The notes beneath the pieces are model-generated. The model saw only the letters and a program-made list of their open reading frames with translations, made no database searches and was not told the DNA's origin. Made by a program: the position numbers and the translations under genes. A DNA stretch of 64,000 bases, from NCBI RefSeq assembly GCF_019969685.1, contig NZ_JAHXYZ010000002.1:248001-312000 (forward strand). The letters are read 5' to 3'. Shown here piece by piece: positions 18,046-28,560 of this stretch. Numbering within the stretch: the stretch's first letter is position 1; each line of letters opens with the position of its first letter. The stretch comes from Microbacterium sp. EST19A. GTDB taxonomy: Bacteria; Actinomycetota; Actinomycetes; Actinomycetales; Microbacteriaceae.

Positions 18046-19581
18046 TCAGTGCGAGGGTGCTTTGCGCAGTGTGACGGCGGCGATCACGCCCGCCGCGACG
18101 ACGAGTCCGGCGCCGATGAGCGACGTCACCATCACGCCAGACCCGAACGCCGAGGACGCGGCATCCCAGAGAGCGTCTCCGAGCTTCGCCGGCAGTTCCC
18201 GTGCCGCGGTGTACGCGCCGGCGAGCGTCTCGCGCGCCGCATCCGCCGCCTCGGTGGGCAGCCCCTCGGGCAACGCGAGCGCCCCCCGGTAGAAGGCCGT
18301 GATGATGCCACCCAGCACCGCCGTGCCGAGCACCGCGCCGAGCTCGTACGCCGTCTCGGACACCGCGCTCGCGGCTCCGGCCTTCTCGGCCGGCGCGCTC
18401 GACAGGATCAACTCGTTCGAGATGGTCTCGGCCGCGCCGATGCCGATGCCGAGCACGACGAAGGCGATGATCAGCGGCGCGACCCCGTGCTCGTGCGTGG
18501 TGAACGCGACGATCAGGTACCCGGCCACCGAGAACACCAGCGCGCTCGGTACGAGCAGGTGAGGTGGAACCCGGCGGGAGATCGGCACGACCGTGAGACC
18601 GGCGACGATCATCGCCGCCATACCGGGAACCAGCGCCACGCCCGCGAGCATCGGCGAGAGTCCGAGCACGAGCTGCAGATGCTGCGAGACGAAATAGAGG
18701 AAGCCGACCAGAGCGACCACACTGAGCAGGTTGACCAGGATCGCCCCGGAGAACGAGCCACGCCGGAAGAGCGCCATGTCGAGCATGGGGGTGGCGGAAC
18801 GGTTCTGCCGACGGACGAACAGCACGCCCATCGCGATGCCGAGCAGCGCCCAGCCGCCGGCGATCAGGGACGGGCCGTCGACGGCGAGCGACTTGATCGC
18901 GTAGACGACCGGGATCATCGCGGCCATCGAGAGCACGATGCTGACCGGGTCGATCCTGCCCGGGTTCGGGTCACGGCTCTCCGGGACGAGGAGCGGGGCG
19001 CAGATCAGCAGCGGGATCAGCACCGGCACGGCGATGAGGAAGACCGATCCCCAGGCGAAGTGCTCGAGGAGGAACCCTCCCACGATCGGTCCCAGCGCGG
19101 ACCCGGCCGAGAACGCGGAAGCCCAGACGGCGATCGCCATGCGGCGCTGGTCACGGTTCTGGAAGATGGTGCGCAGGAGCGACAGCGTCGACGGCATCAG
19201 CATCGCGCCGAAGAATCCGAGCAGCGCGCGGGCGGCGATCAGCAGACCGGCGGTCGGCGCGAAGGCGGCCAGCGCGGAAACCGCGGCGAAGCCGATCGCG
19301 CCGATCAGCAGCATGCGGCGGCGGCCGAAGCGGTCGCCGAGGGTGCCCATCGTGACCAGCAGGCCGGCGAGCACGAGAGGGTAGACATCGATGATCCACA
19401 GCTGCTCGGCGCCGGTGGGCGCGAGCGCGATGGAGATCTCGGGGAGCGCGAAGCTCAACACCGTGTTGTCCACCGAGACGAGCAGCACCGGCAGCATGAG
19501 GACGACGAGCGCCGCCCAGCCTCGGGCCCCGACGCGGGGAGCATCCGTCTCTGTCGTCGGGATCGACGCAGTACGAATCAT
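18046..19581 (-). CDS. DHA2-family (14-TM) multidrug MFS exporter
   Basis: This 511-residue protein has about 14 hydrophobic helices. It shows the DHA2 hallmarks [13 protein letters not shown] in helix 1, LWIIDVYPL, and motif [14 protein letters not shown], as in EmrB/QacA/LfrA-type proton antiporters for toxic cations and antibiotics. A Shine-Dalgarno GAGAGG lies before the ATG. It diverges from a TetR regulator gene across 63 nt that contain a clear palindromic operator, so it is almost certainly repressed by that regulator and induced by a ligand. Confidence 0.93.
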   Translation of the reverse strand: MIRTASIPTTETDAPRVGARGWAALVVLMLPVLLVSVDNTVLSFALPEISIALAPTGAEQLWIIDVYPLVLAGLLVTMGTLGDRFGRRRMLLIGAIGFAAVSALAAFAPTAGLLIAARALLGFFGAMLMPSTLSLLRTIFQNRDQRRMAIAVWASAFSAGSALGPIVGGFLLEHFAWGSVFLIAVPVLIPLLICAPLLVPESRDPNPGRIDPVSIVLSMAAMIPVVYAIKSLAVDGPSLIAGGWALLGIAMGVLFVRRQNRSATPMLDMALFRRGSFSGAILVNLLSVVALVGFLYFVSQHLQLVLGLSPMLAGVALVPGMAAMIVAGLTVVPISRRVPPHLLVPSALVFSVAGYLIVAFTTHEHGVAPLIIAFVVLGIGIGAAETISNELILSSAPAEKAGAASAVSETAYELGAVLGTAVLGGIITAFYRGALALPEGLPTEAADAARETLAGAYTAARELPAKLGDALWDAASSAFGSGVMVTSLIGAGLVVAAGVIAAVTLRKAPSH

Positions 19582-19610
19582 GGAACACCTCTCAGGATCA
19601 CGACGGCATC

Positions 19611-19640
19611 GTTACTAAACCGTCCAGCTGGTATAGTAAC
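19611..19640. promoter_or_regulatory. TetR operator between divergent exporter and regulator
   Basis: Arms GTTACTAAACC and GGTATAGTAAC are inverted repeats matching at 10 of 11 positions around an 8-nt spacer. The right arm contains TATAGT (19632-19637), a -10 box 7 nt before the regulator's ATG, so a bound repressor would block its own promoter. The site also lies where the exporter promoter must be. Confidence 0.8.
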
Positions 19641-19644
19641 AGAC

Positions 19645-20187
19645 ATGCCCCGACCTCCCCTCGCCCGTGAGAAGGTGCTCGACGCGTTCGAGTCGATCGT
19701 CATCGCCGACGGCGAACGGACTGCGACGCTCGATGCGACCGCCAAGGCCGCCGGCGTCTCCAAGGGCGGACTGCTCTATCACTTCGGCTCGAAGGAGGAG
19801 CTCGCGGCCGGGCTGCTCGAGCGCCTGGACACGCTCACGACGGCCGATCTCGCGGTCATGGCTGCGGCAGACGAAGGCCCCGTCGCGTACTACATCCGCA
19901 CCTCCGTGATGGAGGACGACGCGCTCGATCGCGCCCTGATCGCCGCCACGCGCCTCGCCCAGGGAGGGTCGATCGCCGCAGCCGAAGGCCTCCGCAACAA
20001 CCGGCGCCGCTGGGAGGACGCGATCCGTCCGCATGTGCATGATCGGACCAGCCTCGACCTCGTGATGCTGCTCAGCGACGGCCTCTACTTCAACAACTCG
20101 CTCGACGTGCACGGGCCGGAACGCCTCGTCCCGCATGACGAGGAACTCACGGCCCTGATCGCCCTCGTCCTGAAGTCCACCACGTAG
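19645..20187 (+). CDS. TetR/AcrR family transcriptional regulator
   Basis: This 180-residue protein has the N-terminal TetR helix-turn-helix (TLDATAKAAGVSKGGLLYHFGSKEELAAG, about residues 28-56) and a divergent ligand-binding C-terminal domain containing WEDAIRPHV. The ATG at 19645 is preferred; the frame is open for more than 1.7 kb upstream, but only as antisense to the exporter. TATAGT ends 7 nt before the ATG, so the mRNA is probably leaderless. It is the likely repressor of the adjacent DHA2 exporter and of itself. Confidence 0.92.
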   Translation: MPRPPLAREKVLDAFESIVIADGERTATLDATAKAAGVSKGGLLYHFGSKEELAAGLLERLDTLTTADLAVMAAADEGPVAYYIRTSVMEDDALDRALIAATRLAQGGSIAAAEGLRNNRRRWEDAIRPHVHDRTSLDLVMLLSDGLYFNNSLDVHGPERLVPHDEELTALIALVLKSTT

Positions 20188-20205
20188 GCACCGGTCGCGG
20201 AACGC

Positions 20206-20243
20206 GAAGAGGGCGGGGAGGCCTGTGCCTCCCCGCCCTCTTC
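20206..20243. terminator. Bidirectional terminator between regulator and serA
   Basis: A perfect 17-bp stem (left arm begins GAAGAGGGCGGGG) around a CTGT loop lies between the convergent TetR and serA genes and can stop both transcripts. Confidence 0.88.
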
Positions 20244-20253
20244 CTGCGCTGTG

Positions 20254-21858
20254 TCAGACCTCGGTGATCTCGATCTGGCGGAACAGGTCGGCCTCGATCG
20301 CGGAGCTCACTTCTTCGAGCAGCTCCTCCGACACGGGCGAGTCGAGGGTCAGCACGCTGAGCGCCTGCGCGCCGGCGGCCTGACGGGCGATCTGCATGCC
20401 CGCGATGTTGACGCCCGCGTCGCCGAACTTCTGTCCGTAGACCGCGACGATGCCGGGGCGGTCGGTGTAGAGCATCACGACGTGGTTCTTCTCGATCGGC
20501 AGCTCGAGCGCGTGGTCGTTGATGCCGATGAGCTTCTCGGCCTGCTTCGGGCCGGTGAGCGTGCCGGAGACCGAGAGCTGCGAGCCGTCGGAGAGCGCAC
20601 CGGTGAGGGTGATGACGTTGCGGTACTCGTCGCTCACGTCATCCTTCAGGAGACGGACGGCGATGCCCCGCTGCTCGGCCAGCAGGGGCGCGTTCACGTA
20701 CGACACCGTCTCGCTGACGATGTTCGTGAAGACGCCCTTGAGCGCCGCGAGCTTGAGCACGCTGACGTCGTAGTCGTTGAGCTCGCCGTGCACCTCGACG
20801 TCGAGGCTGGTGAGCGGCGACGTCGCGAGAGCCGCGAAGATCTGGCCGAGCTTCTCGACCAGCGAGATCCCGGGGCGCACGTACGGGTCGATGACGCCGC
20901 CGGCGACGTTGACCGCGTCGGGAACGAGGTCTCCGCCGAGAGCCAGTCGCACGGAGCGCGCGACCGAGACGCCGGCCTTCTCCTGTGCCTCTTCCGTGCT
21001 CGCACCGAGGTGCGGCGTGACCACGACGTTCGGCAGGTCGAGCAGCGGACGCGCCGTGCCGCCCTCGGCCGGGGGCTCGGAGGTGAAGACGTCGAGACCG
21101 GCGCCGGCGATCTCACCGGCGACGAGTGCGGCGTGGAGCGCCTCTTCATCGATCAGTCCGCCGCGCGCGACGTTGACGACGAAGGCGGTCGGCTTCATGG
21201 CCTTGAACTGCTCGGCCCCGATCATGCCGGTCGTCTCCGGCGTCTTCGGCATGTGGATCGTGAGGAAGTCGGCCTCGGCGACGAGCTCGTCGAGCGAGAG
21301 CAGCTGCACGCCGAGCTGCTGCGCGCGGGCGGAGGTGACGTAGGGGTCGTAGGCCACGACGCGCATGTCGAAGGCGGCGAGACGCGCGGCGACGAGGGCG
21401 CCGATACGTCCGAGGCCCACGATGCCGACGGTCTTCTCGAAGAGCTCGGCACCGGTGAAGGAGCTGCGCTTCCACTGCCCGGCGGAGAGCGAGGCGTGAG
21501 CGGCCGGAATCCGGCGGGCGAGGCTCAGGATGTGTCCGACCGTGAGCTCGGCCGCGGAGACGATGTTCGAGGTCGGCGCGTTGACGACCATGACACCGGC
21601 CGCCGTCGCGGCCTTGATGTCGACGTTGTCGAGTCCGACGCCCGCACGGGCGACGACCTTGAGCTTCGGCGCGTGCGTGAGCGCCTCTTCGTCGATGCGG
21701 GTGGCCGAACGGATGAGCACCGCGTCAGCCTCCGCCAGCGAAGCGAAGAGTGCTTCCCGATCGGTGCCGTCGACGTCACGGACGTCGAAGTCGGGGCCCA
21801 GGGCCTCGATCGTGGCGGGAGAGAGCACTTCGGCGATGAGCACAACGGGCTTCGGCAC
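20254..21858 (-). CDS. serA: D-3-phosphoglycerate dehydrogenase
   Basis: This 534-residue enzyme is the long type I form. It has the substrate domain with ARAGVGLDNVD, the NAD site VGIVGLGRIGALVA (GLGRIG at 148-153), the catalytic ARGGLIDE and TPHLGAST segments, an intervening domain, and a C-terminal ACT domain (from about residue 455, with the DRPGIV motif) that usually gives serine feedback control. It makes 3-phosphohydroxypyruvate, the first step to serine. The GTG start is chosen because GAAGGA sits 6 nt upstream; 17 more in-frame codons are possible but lack such a site. Confidence 0.96.
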   Translation of the reverse strand: MPKPVVLIAEVLSPATIEALGPDFDVRDVDGTDREALFASLAEADAVLIRSATRIDEEALTHAPKLKVVARAGVGLDNVDIKAATAAGVMVVNAPTSNIVSAAELTVGHILSLARRIPAAHASLSAGQWKRSSFTGAELFEKTVGIVGLGRIGALVAARLAAFDMRVVAYDPYVTSARAQQLGVQLLSLDELVAEADFLTIHMPKTPETTGMIGAEQFKAMKPTAFVVNVARGGLIDEEALHAALVAGEIAGAGLDVFTSEPPAEGGTARPLLDLPNVVVTPHLGASTEEAQEKAGVSVARSVRLALGGDLVPDAVNVAGGVIDPYVRPGISLVEKLGQIFAALATSPLTSLDVEVHGELNDYDVSVLKLAALKGVFTNIVSETVSYVNAPLLAEQRGIAVRLLKDDVSDEYRNVITLTGALSDGSQLSVSGTLTGPKQAEKLIGINDHALELPIEKNHVVMLYTDRPGIVAVYGQKFGDAGVNIAGMQIARQAAGAQALSVLTLDSPVSEELLEEVSSAIEADLFRQIEITEV

Positions 21859-21995
21859 AGAGAATCCTTCGGGGCAGCGCGGCAGGCGGGAGGGGCCGAT
21901 GCGCCGCACACCATGGGGGCGCGATCACCTCAACTGTACCCGAGCGGTCACGGCGCTCCGTGCGTGTGACGGCTCGCGTCGGATGCTCGGAGGCG

Positions 21996-22328
21996 TCAGG
22001 CGCTGGGCAGCGTCAGGCTCAGGGCGATGAGGCTCATCCAGAAGACCGCGACGATCCCGAGCCCGGCCAGCAGCGAGAGTGCCAGCTCTCCCACCCGACG
22101 CCGACGGCCGATGAGGAAGGCGAACACGAAGACGATGACCGGGAAGACGACCCCGAACAGCAGCGTGATCCAGCCCGTCCCCGTCAGCCCGGTGCGCGCC
22201 ATGTTGATCAGGTGCGCCACGGCGTTCCACACCGCATAGGCGTAGAGCAGACCGGCGAGGCCGATGACGAGCCCGACGACCCAGCGCGGGGATCCGGGCG
22301 CGACCGGAGCGCTCTGCGTGTCGCTCAT
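21996..22328 (-). CDS. Small membrane protein of unknown function
   Basis: This 110-residue protein has three hydrophobic segments (about residues 15-38, 53-75 and 83-107). A short Arg-rich turn (GRRRRVGE) separates the last two, pointing to an N-out or N-in topology set by those charges. The ATG overlaps the stop of the gene before it (ATGA), so the pair is translationally coupled. I do not recognise the family. Confidence 0.7.
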   Translation of the reverse strand: MSDTQSAPVAPGSPRWVVGLVIGLAGLLYAYAVWNAVAHLINMARTGLTGTGWITLLFGVVFPVIVFVFAFLIGRRRRVGELALSLLAGLGIVAVFWMSLIALSLTLPSA

Positions 22329-22789
22329 GATCCGATCACCCCCACGGTGACGAACGGCCAGGGAACGAGGAGCACCACTCCGGCGATGAGCACCGCGATG
22401 CGGATCCAGGTGGCCCTCCCCTTCGTCAGCACCCAGCTCGCGAGGAACCAGAGGGCGGGTGCGGCGATCGCGAGCACGAACCAGGGCAGGAACATCGTGT
22501 CGTCGACGAGGAAGGATGCCAGCGGTCGTAGGCGCAGACCGGCGACGACCCATCCGATCGTGTACAGCAGATAGACGCCGCCGACGACGCCGAGGATCAG
22601 CAGCATCGCGGTGCTGAGTCCCGCGCTCTCGGTTTCTCCGGCTGCCGTGACGGTGCCGTCGTCCGCGACGGTGCCGACCTCGTCGCTGCCCTTGCCGACC
22701 GCGTTCCACCCTCGCGGCAGCGCCGGATCCTTCGGCGCGGACGCCTCGTCACCGTCCCAGCTGAGGGCGTCGTCGGAATCGGAAGTCAT
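22325..22789 (-). CDS. Membrane protein of unknown function
   Basis: This 154-residue protein has an acidic, disordered N-terminus (MTSDSDDALSWDGDEAS) of about 55 residues, then three transmembrane segments. It is transcribed away from the next large membrane protein and coupled to the small protein behind it by a 4-nt overlap. The coupled pair, each with three helices, could form one membrane complex, but no family or activity is recognisable. Confidence 0.7.
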   Translation of the reverse strand: MTSDSDDALSWDGDEASAPKDPALPRGWNAVGKGSDEVGTVADDGTVTAAGETESAGLSTAMLLILGVVGGVYLLYTIGWVVAGLRLRPLASFLVDDTMFLPWFVLAIAAPALWFLASWVLTKGRATWIRIAVLIAGVVLLVPWPFVTVGVIGS

Positions 22790-22870
22790 GTCCCCAGAGT
22801 AGGACACCTCGTCCACTATGCTCGGGGGCATCGGGCCCCGGAGGGCCCTCGGCAGGGGGAAAGGACCGCT

Positions 22871-23809
22871 GTGGCTGACAACAAGAAGGTCGATCGCGAC
22901 GAGCAGGACGGGTCGAACGCCGGCACCGCCGAGCCGCCGGCGGGCTGGACCCCGACGGCCACCGCGACGAAGAAGGCGACGACCTTCCGCTGGATCGCCG
23001 CGGTGCTGTGGGCACTCGCGATCATCGGCGAAGCGGTCGGCATCTTCTGGCTCCTCCGTCAGCGCGTCTTCGTCGGCGAGGACGGCACACTCGTGCGCGA
23101 CCCCGACACGGGCCTCCTGCAGGAGCAGGGCGTCACCGCGCAGTTCCCGCAGTGGGCCTTCATCTCCCTTCTCGTCCTTCTCGTCGTCATCGCGGCGCTG
23201 TCGATCACCGGCTCGGTGCTGTGGAAGAAGGCGAACCGTCTGGACCCCGCACGCAAGTCCGACACCGTCCGGTTCTTCGTGCAGAATCAGCTCGGTGCGA
23301 TCATCGCGGTCGTCGCGTTCCTTCCGCTCATCATCCTCATCTTCCTCAACAAGGACATGGACAAGGGGCAGAAGACGACCGCCGGCATCGTCGGCATCGC
23401 TCTCGCCGCTCTCGCCGTCGTGCTCGGCATCGACTTCAATCCGTCGTCCGTCGAGCAGTACACCGCCGACCAGTCGGCCGTGATCCAGCTTCTCGGCCAG
23501 GACGAAGTGGTCTGGGTCGACGGCGGTGCGGTCTATCACGTGTGCGATCAGGTCTCCGCGATCCAGACCGGCAGCGAGATCCGCACGGGCACGACGGCTG
23601 AGGCCGTCGAGGCCGGCAAGATCCGCCTCACCCTGCAGTTCGCCTCCGAGCTGCGCGCGTGCGACCTGGCGGTGCCCGAGAACGCCGACGAGATCACCGA
23701 GGCGCTCCGCGCGATCCAGGCAGGGCAGGTCGACACGCTCCTCCCCGCGCCGGTGTGGGCGGACCCTGCGGACGCACCGATCCAGGTCGAAGAGGCTCCG
23801 GCCGAGTGA
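22871..23809 (+). CDS. Integral membrane protein of unknown function
   Basis: This 312-residue protein starts at a GTG (GTGGCTGACAAC). It has a charged N-terminus with KKVDRDEQ, transmembrane segments at about residues 40-63, 94-116, 139-157 and 168-185, and a C-terminal domain of about 125 residues containing VDGGAVYHVCDQV, a pattern that suggests a soluble beta-rich extracytoplasmic domain. The GGGGGAAAGGAC ahead of the GTG is a plausible ribosome site. Function unknown. Confidence 0.72.
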   Translation: MADNKKVDRDEQDGSNAGTAEPPAGWTPTATATKKATTFRWIAAVLWALAIIGEAVGIFWLLRQRVFVGEDGTLVRDPDTGLLQEQGVTAQFPQWAFISLLVLLVVIAALSITGSVLWKKANRLDPARKSDTVRFFVQNQLGAIIAVVAFLPLIILIFLNKDMDKGQKTTAGIVGIALAALAVVLGIDFNPSSVEQYTADQSAVIQLLGQDEVVWVDGGAVYHVCDQVSAIQTGSEIRTGTTAEAVEAGKIRLTLQFASELRACDLAVPENADEITEALRAIQAGQVDTLLPAPVWADPADAPIQVEEAPAE

Positions 23810-23826
23810 CGGCGGGCTGAGCGGAG

Positions 23827-24483
23827 CTAATCCGCTCCGAGCGCCTCGACCAGTCTCCCCTCCGCAGAGGAGAGGTGGAGGACGAGGAGGTCGGCTGCCC
23901 GCTCCCCGTCGCCGGCCGCGACCGCATCCAGCATCTCCGCATGCTGCGCGGCGATGACGGCGGCATCCAGCAGACGGCGCCCCTGCACCTGCGCCATGCA
24001 GAGCCGTGCCTCATCGAGGACGCTGCGGTACATCCGCGCCGTCCGCTCGCTCTCGAGCGCGTCGATGAGAGCGGTGTGGAACCGCAGGTCGGGATCGACG
24101 GTGGCCGGATCGGGTCCCGTCGGCATCGCGAGGATCTCGGCGTTCGCCTGGACGGCCGACGCGGGCACGGTGCGCGTGAGCGCGAGCTCCCGCAGTGCCG
24201 CGCTCTCCAGTCGCGACCGGGTGCGATAGACGTCTCGCACGGTCTCGGGATCGATCCCCACCACTCGCGCCGAACGGTGCGCCGTGCGCACCAGGAGGCC
24301 GGATGCGACGAGCTGCTCGATCGCGGCCTTCGCGCTCGGTCGGGCGACGCCGAACGACTGCGACACCGCTGCCTCGGTGAGGGGCGTGCCGGACCGGATC
24401 TCGCCGCTGAGAATGCGCTCGCGGAGCCGGACGGTGACGGCATCCACGACGCCCACGATCCCGAGAGCAGCATCCGTCGTCAT
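23827..24483 (-). CDS. GntR/FadR-family regulator (FCD domain), probable LldR-type
   Basis: This 218-residue protein has an N-terminal winged helix-turn-helix (ILSGEIRSGTPLTEAAVSQSFGVARPSAKAAIEQL, about residues 24-58) and an FCD all-helical ligand domain with metal/ligand residues in DPDLRFHTAL (Asp and His) and AAQHAEMLDAV (His). It diverges from a D-lactate-type dehydrogenase across 73 nt that contain a TTGT-N3-ACAA palindrome. This is the operator class known for actinobacterial LldR, so it probably senses lactate or a similar hydroxy acid. TAGAAT 6 nt before the ATG suggests a leaderless mRNA. Confidence 0.9.
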   Translation of the reverse strand: MTTDAALGIVGVVDAVTVRLRERILSGEIRSGTPLTEAAVSQSFGVARPSAKAAIEQLVASGLLVRTAHRSARVVGIDPETVRDVYRTRSRLESAALRELALTRTVPASAVQANAEILAMPTGPDPATVDPDLRFHTALIDALESERTARMYRSVLDEARLCMAQVQGRRLLDAAVIAAQHAEMLDAVAAGDGERAADLLVLHLSSAEGRLVEALGAD

Positions 24484-24519
24484 GGGACCATTCTATCGAG
24501 ACGGCGGATGTCAGTACAC

Positions 24520-24530
24520 TTGTCAGACAA
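24520..24530. promoter_or_regulatory. LldR/FadR-type operator
   Basis: TTGTCAGACAA is an 11-bp palindrome with a 3-nt centre and matches the TNGTNNNACNA pattern of LldR in Corynebacterium. It lies midway between the divergent GntR and dehydrogenase starts, 37 nt from each. Confidence 0.65.
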
Positions 24531-24556
24531 TCTCTCGAGCGGAGCAGAGGAGCACC

Positions 24557-27391
24557 GTGCCGACCACACTCGCAGAACCGCTGGATCCCGTGCTGCTCGG
24601 GTCGTCGACCGAGGTGCACTCCCGCTCGATCGACCGCTTCGCCCGCGCACACGACGCCTCCCATTACCTGCTGATCCCGGATGCCGTCCTCTCCCCCGCG
24701 GATGCCGAGGGCGTCGCCCGCGCGTTCGGCGCTGTCCGGGCTGCCGGACGCACCATGACGTTCCGCTCCGGCGGCACCAGCCTCTCCGGCCAGGGCGTGA
24801 GCGGCGACATCCTCGTCGACACGCGCAGCCACTTCCGCGGCATCGCCGTCGAGGACGACGGCGCCTCGGTGCGCGTCGGACCCGGCGCCACCGTGCGGCA
24901 GGTCAACACCCGCCTCGCCCGCTATCGGCGCAAGCTCGGACCCGACCCCGCCAGCGAGATCGCCTGCACGATCGGCGGCGTCGTCGCGAACAACTCCAGC
25001 GGCATGGCGTGCGGGATCACCGAGAACTCGTACCAGACGATCGAGTCGATGCGGATCGTGCTCCCGAGCGGCACGATCCTCGATACCGGACGCCCCGATG
25101 CGAACGAGGTGCTGAGGGCCGCCGAACCCGCCATCGCCGACGGACTGCTGGCCCTCCGCGCAAGGCTCCTGGAGTCACCGGACCATGTGGCCTTCCTCCG
25201 TCAGCAGTTCTCGATGAAGAACACCATGGGCTACGGGCTGAATGCGCTGCTCGACTTCGACGATCCTGTGCGGATCCTCGAGCACCTGATCATCGGCTCG
25301 GAGGGCACCCTCGCCTTCGTCGCCGAGGCCCGCTTCCGCACGATCGAGGTGCGCCCGGCCATCGCGACCGGACTGCTCGTGTTCGAGACGCTGACCGACG
25401 CCATGACCGCGCTTCCTGCGCTGGCAGACCTCGGTCTCGCCACGATCGAGCTGCTGGATGCCGCCTCCCTCCGCGTCGCGCAGAGCCTGAGCGATGTGCC
25501 GGAGACGATCGCCGAGATCGAGGTGCAGGGACACGCCGCGCTTCTCGTCGAGGTCCATGCCGACAGCGTGGACACTCTCGCGCAGGCGAGCGCCACGGCG
25601 CAGACGCATTTCGAATCGCTCCCTCTGGCCATCGCACCCCGTCTCACGACGGATGCCGCCGAGCGCGCGGCTCTCTGGCACGTGCGGAAGGGGCTCTACA
25701 CGGCCGTCGCCGGCGCCCGCCCCTCCGGCACGACCGCGCTGCTGGAAGACATCGTCGTGCCGGTCCCCCGGCTCCTCGCCACGTGCGAGCGCCTCATCGA
25801 GCTCTTCGCCGAGCACGGCTACGAGGGATCGGTGATCTTCGGGCACGCGAAGGACGGCAACGTCCACTTCCTGCTCAACGAGCGGTTCGACGACCCGGCG
25901 AGCGTGGCCCGCTATCGGCGCTTCACCGACGATCTCGTGACACTGGTGCTGGAACAGCAGGGATCACTGAAGGCCGAGCACGGTACCGGCCGCATCATGG
26001 CGCCGTTCGTACGACGCCAGTACGGCGACGAGCTCACCGACATGATGTGGGAGATCAAGCGGCTGTTCGACCCGGATCTCATCCTCAACCCGGGCGTGGT
26101 GCTGTCCGACGACCCCGACTCGTACCTGGACGACCTCAAGCGGGTTCCCACGGTCGAGAGCGAGGTCGACCGCTGCGTGGAGTGCGGCTACTGCGAGCCG
26201 ACGTGTCCGAGCAAGAGCATCACTCTGACGCCCCGTCAGCGCATCGTGATCCGTCGCGACATGGCGTGGGCCGAGGAGCAGGGCGACACCGACCTGCTGC
26301 GCGACCTGCAGGCGGACTACGACTACGACGGCGTGCAGACCTGCGCGGTCGACGGCATGTGCGGCGTCGCCTGCCCGGTCGACATCAACACCGGCGATCT
26401 GGTGCGACGGCTGCGCGCCGAGGAATCCTCGAAGGTCGAGGGCGTCGTCTGGGACGCGGCGGCGAAGAACTGGGACGCCGTCACGCGCGTCGGCGGCACG
26501 GCGCTCACGTTCGCCTCCGCGATGCCCGCGCCCCTGGTGGCCGGTGTCACGAAGGTCGGACGCGCCATCCTCGGCGCCGACACCGTGCCGCTGTACGACG
26601 GCGGACTCCCCCGCGGCGGCACGAAGCCTCCGGTGCCACAGAATCCCGCCGATGCCGAAGCGGTCTTCTTCGGTGCGTGCATCGGCACGATGTTCGGTGC
26701 GGAGGGTCATGGCGAAGGATCGCGCGACGCCGTCCGCGCCCTGCTGGACCGCGCGGGCATCGCCGTGGTCATCCCCGAGGATGCCGGCGGAATGTGCTGC
26801 GGAACGCCGTGGAAGTCGAAGGGGCATCTCGCCGGATACGACCGGATGACGAAGCGCGTGCTCGCTGGACTCTGGGAGGCGAGCCGGTCCGGCGCGCTCC
26901 CGGTGGTGTGCGACGCGGCATCCTGCACCGAGGGCCTGCACACGATGCTCGCGAAGTCCGTCGCCGAGTACCCGGAGTATGCGGGCCTCGTCATCGAGGA
27001 CGCGACGACCTACATCGCCAGGGAGGTGCTCCCCCGCGTCACCGTCACCGCGAAGTTGGACAGCGTGGCCGTGCATCCGACCTGCTCGACCACGGCTCTG
27101 GGGGCGACCGGGGCGCTCACCGCGATCGCGGGGGCCGTCGCCGACGATGTCTTCGTCCCCGAGGGCTGGGGATGCTGCGCCTTCGCCGGAGACCGCGGCA
27201 TGCTGCATCCCGAGCTCACCGCCAGCGCGACAGAGGTCGAATCGGCGGAGGTCCGGGCGGCGGATGCCGAACGCGGCGGTTTCGACGCGTTCGTCTCGGC
27301 GAACCGCACGTGCGAGATCGGCATGACCCGCGCGACCGGCCAGCCGTACCGCCACGTGGTCGAGGTGCTCGAGGAGCTCACCCGCGGCTGA
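24557..27391 (+). CDS. FAD/Fe-S D-lactate dehydrogenase-type oxidoreductase
   Basis: This 944-residue enzyme joins three modules. The N-terminal half is an FAD-binding PCMH/vanillyl-alcohol-oxidase-type oxidase (RSGGTSLSGQGVSGD at about 72-86; catalytic-domain EHGTGRI with HxKDGN). A 4Fe-4S ferredoxin segment follows with C540-x2-C543-x2-C546-x3-C550 and C596-x5-C602-x3-C606. Last is a cysteine-rich CCG domain with MCCGTPWKSKG and GWGCCAFAGD. This is the plan of membrane-associated D-lactate or 2-hydroxyacid dehydrogenases that pass electrons to quinone. The GTG start is chosen for the AGAGGAG just upstream. Control by the divergent GntR protein is likely. Glycolate or D-2-hydroxyglutarate are other possible substrates. 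Confidence 0.9.
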   Translation: MPTTLAEPLDPVLLGSSTEVHSRSIDRFARAHDASHYLLIPDAVLSPADAEGVARAFGAVRAAGRTMTFRSGGTSLSGQGVSGDILVDTRSHFRGIAVEDDGASVRVGPGATVRQVNTRLARYRRKLGPDPASEIACTIGGVVANNSSGMACGITENSYQTIESMRIVLPSGTILDTGRPDANEVLRAAEPAIADGLLALRARLLESPDHVAFLRQQFSMKNTMGYGLNALLDFDDPVRILEHLIIGSEGTLAFVAEARFRTIEVRPAIATGLLVFETLTDAMTALPALADLGLATIELLDAASLRVAQSLSDVPETIAEIEVQGHAALLVEVHADSVDTLAQASATAQTHFESLPLAIAPRLTTDAAERAALWHVRKGLYTAVAGARPSGTTALLEDIVVPVPRLLATCERLIELFAEHGYEGSVIFGHAKDGNVHFLLNERFDDPASVARYRRFTDDLVTLVLEQQGSLKAEHGTGRIMAPFVRRQYGDELTDMMWEIKRLFDPDLILNPGVVLSDDPDSYLDDLKRVPTVESEVDRCVECGYCEPTCPSKSITLTPRQRIVIRRDMAWAEEQGDTDLLRDLQADYDYDGVQTCAVDGMCGVACPVDINTGDLVRRLRAEESSKVEGVVWDAAAKNWDAVTRVGGTALTFASAMPAPLVAGVTKVGRAILGADTVPLYDGGLPRGGTKPPVPQNPADAEAVFFGACIGTMFGAEGHGEGSRDAVRALLDRAGIAVVIPEDAGGMCCGTPWKSKGHLAGYDRMTKRVLAGLWEASRSGALPVVCDAASCTEGLHTMLAKSVAEYPEYAGLVIEDATTYIAREVLPRVTVTAKLDSVAVHPTCSTTALGATGALTAIAGAVADDVFVPEGWGCCAFAGDRGMLHPELTASATEVESAEVRAADAERGGFDAFVSANRTCEIGMTRATGQPYRHVVEVLEELTRG

Positions 27392-27403
27392 CACCAGAGG
27401 ATA

Positions 27404-27445
27404 ACGAGAGAACGGGCACCCCCGAGGGGATGCCCGTTCTCTCGT
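27404..27445. terminator. Terminator between dehydrogenase and ilvC
   Basis: A 15-bp stem (ACGAGAGAACGGGCA with its complement) around a 12-nt loop separates the convergent dehydrogenase and ilvC genes. The right arm ends in TTCTCTCGT. Confidence 0.8.
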
Positions 27446-27453
27446 GGATCAGA

Positions 27454-28560
<1,107 letters not shown>

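Noticed and set aside
17881..19644. Long N-terminal extension of the TetR protein
   Set aside because: The extension is antisense to the exporter, and the palindrome plus -10 box fix the start at 19645.
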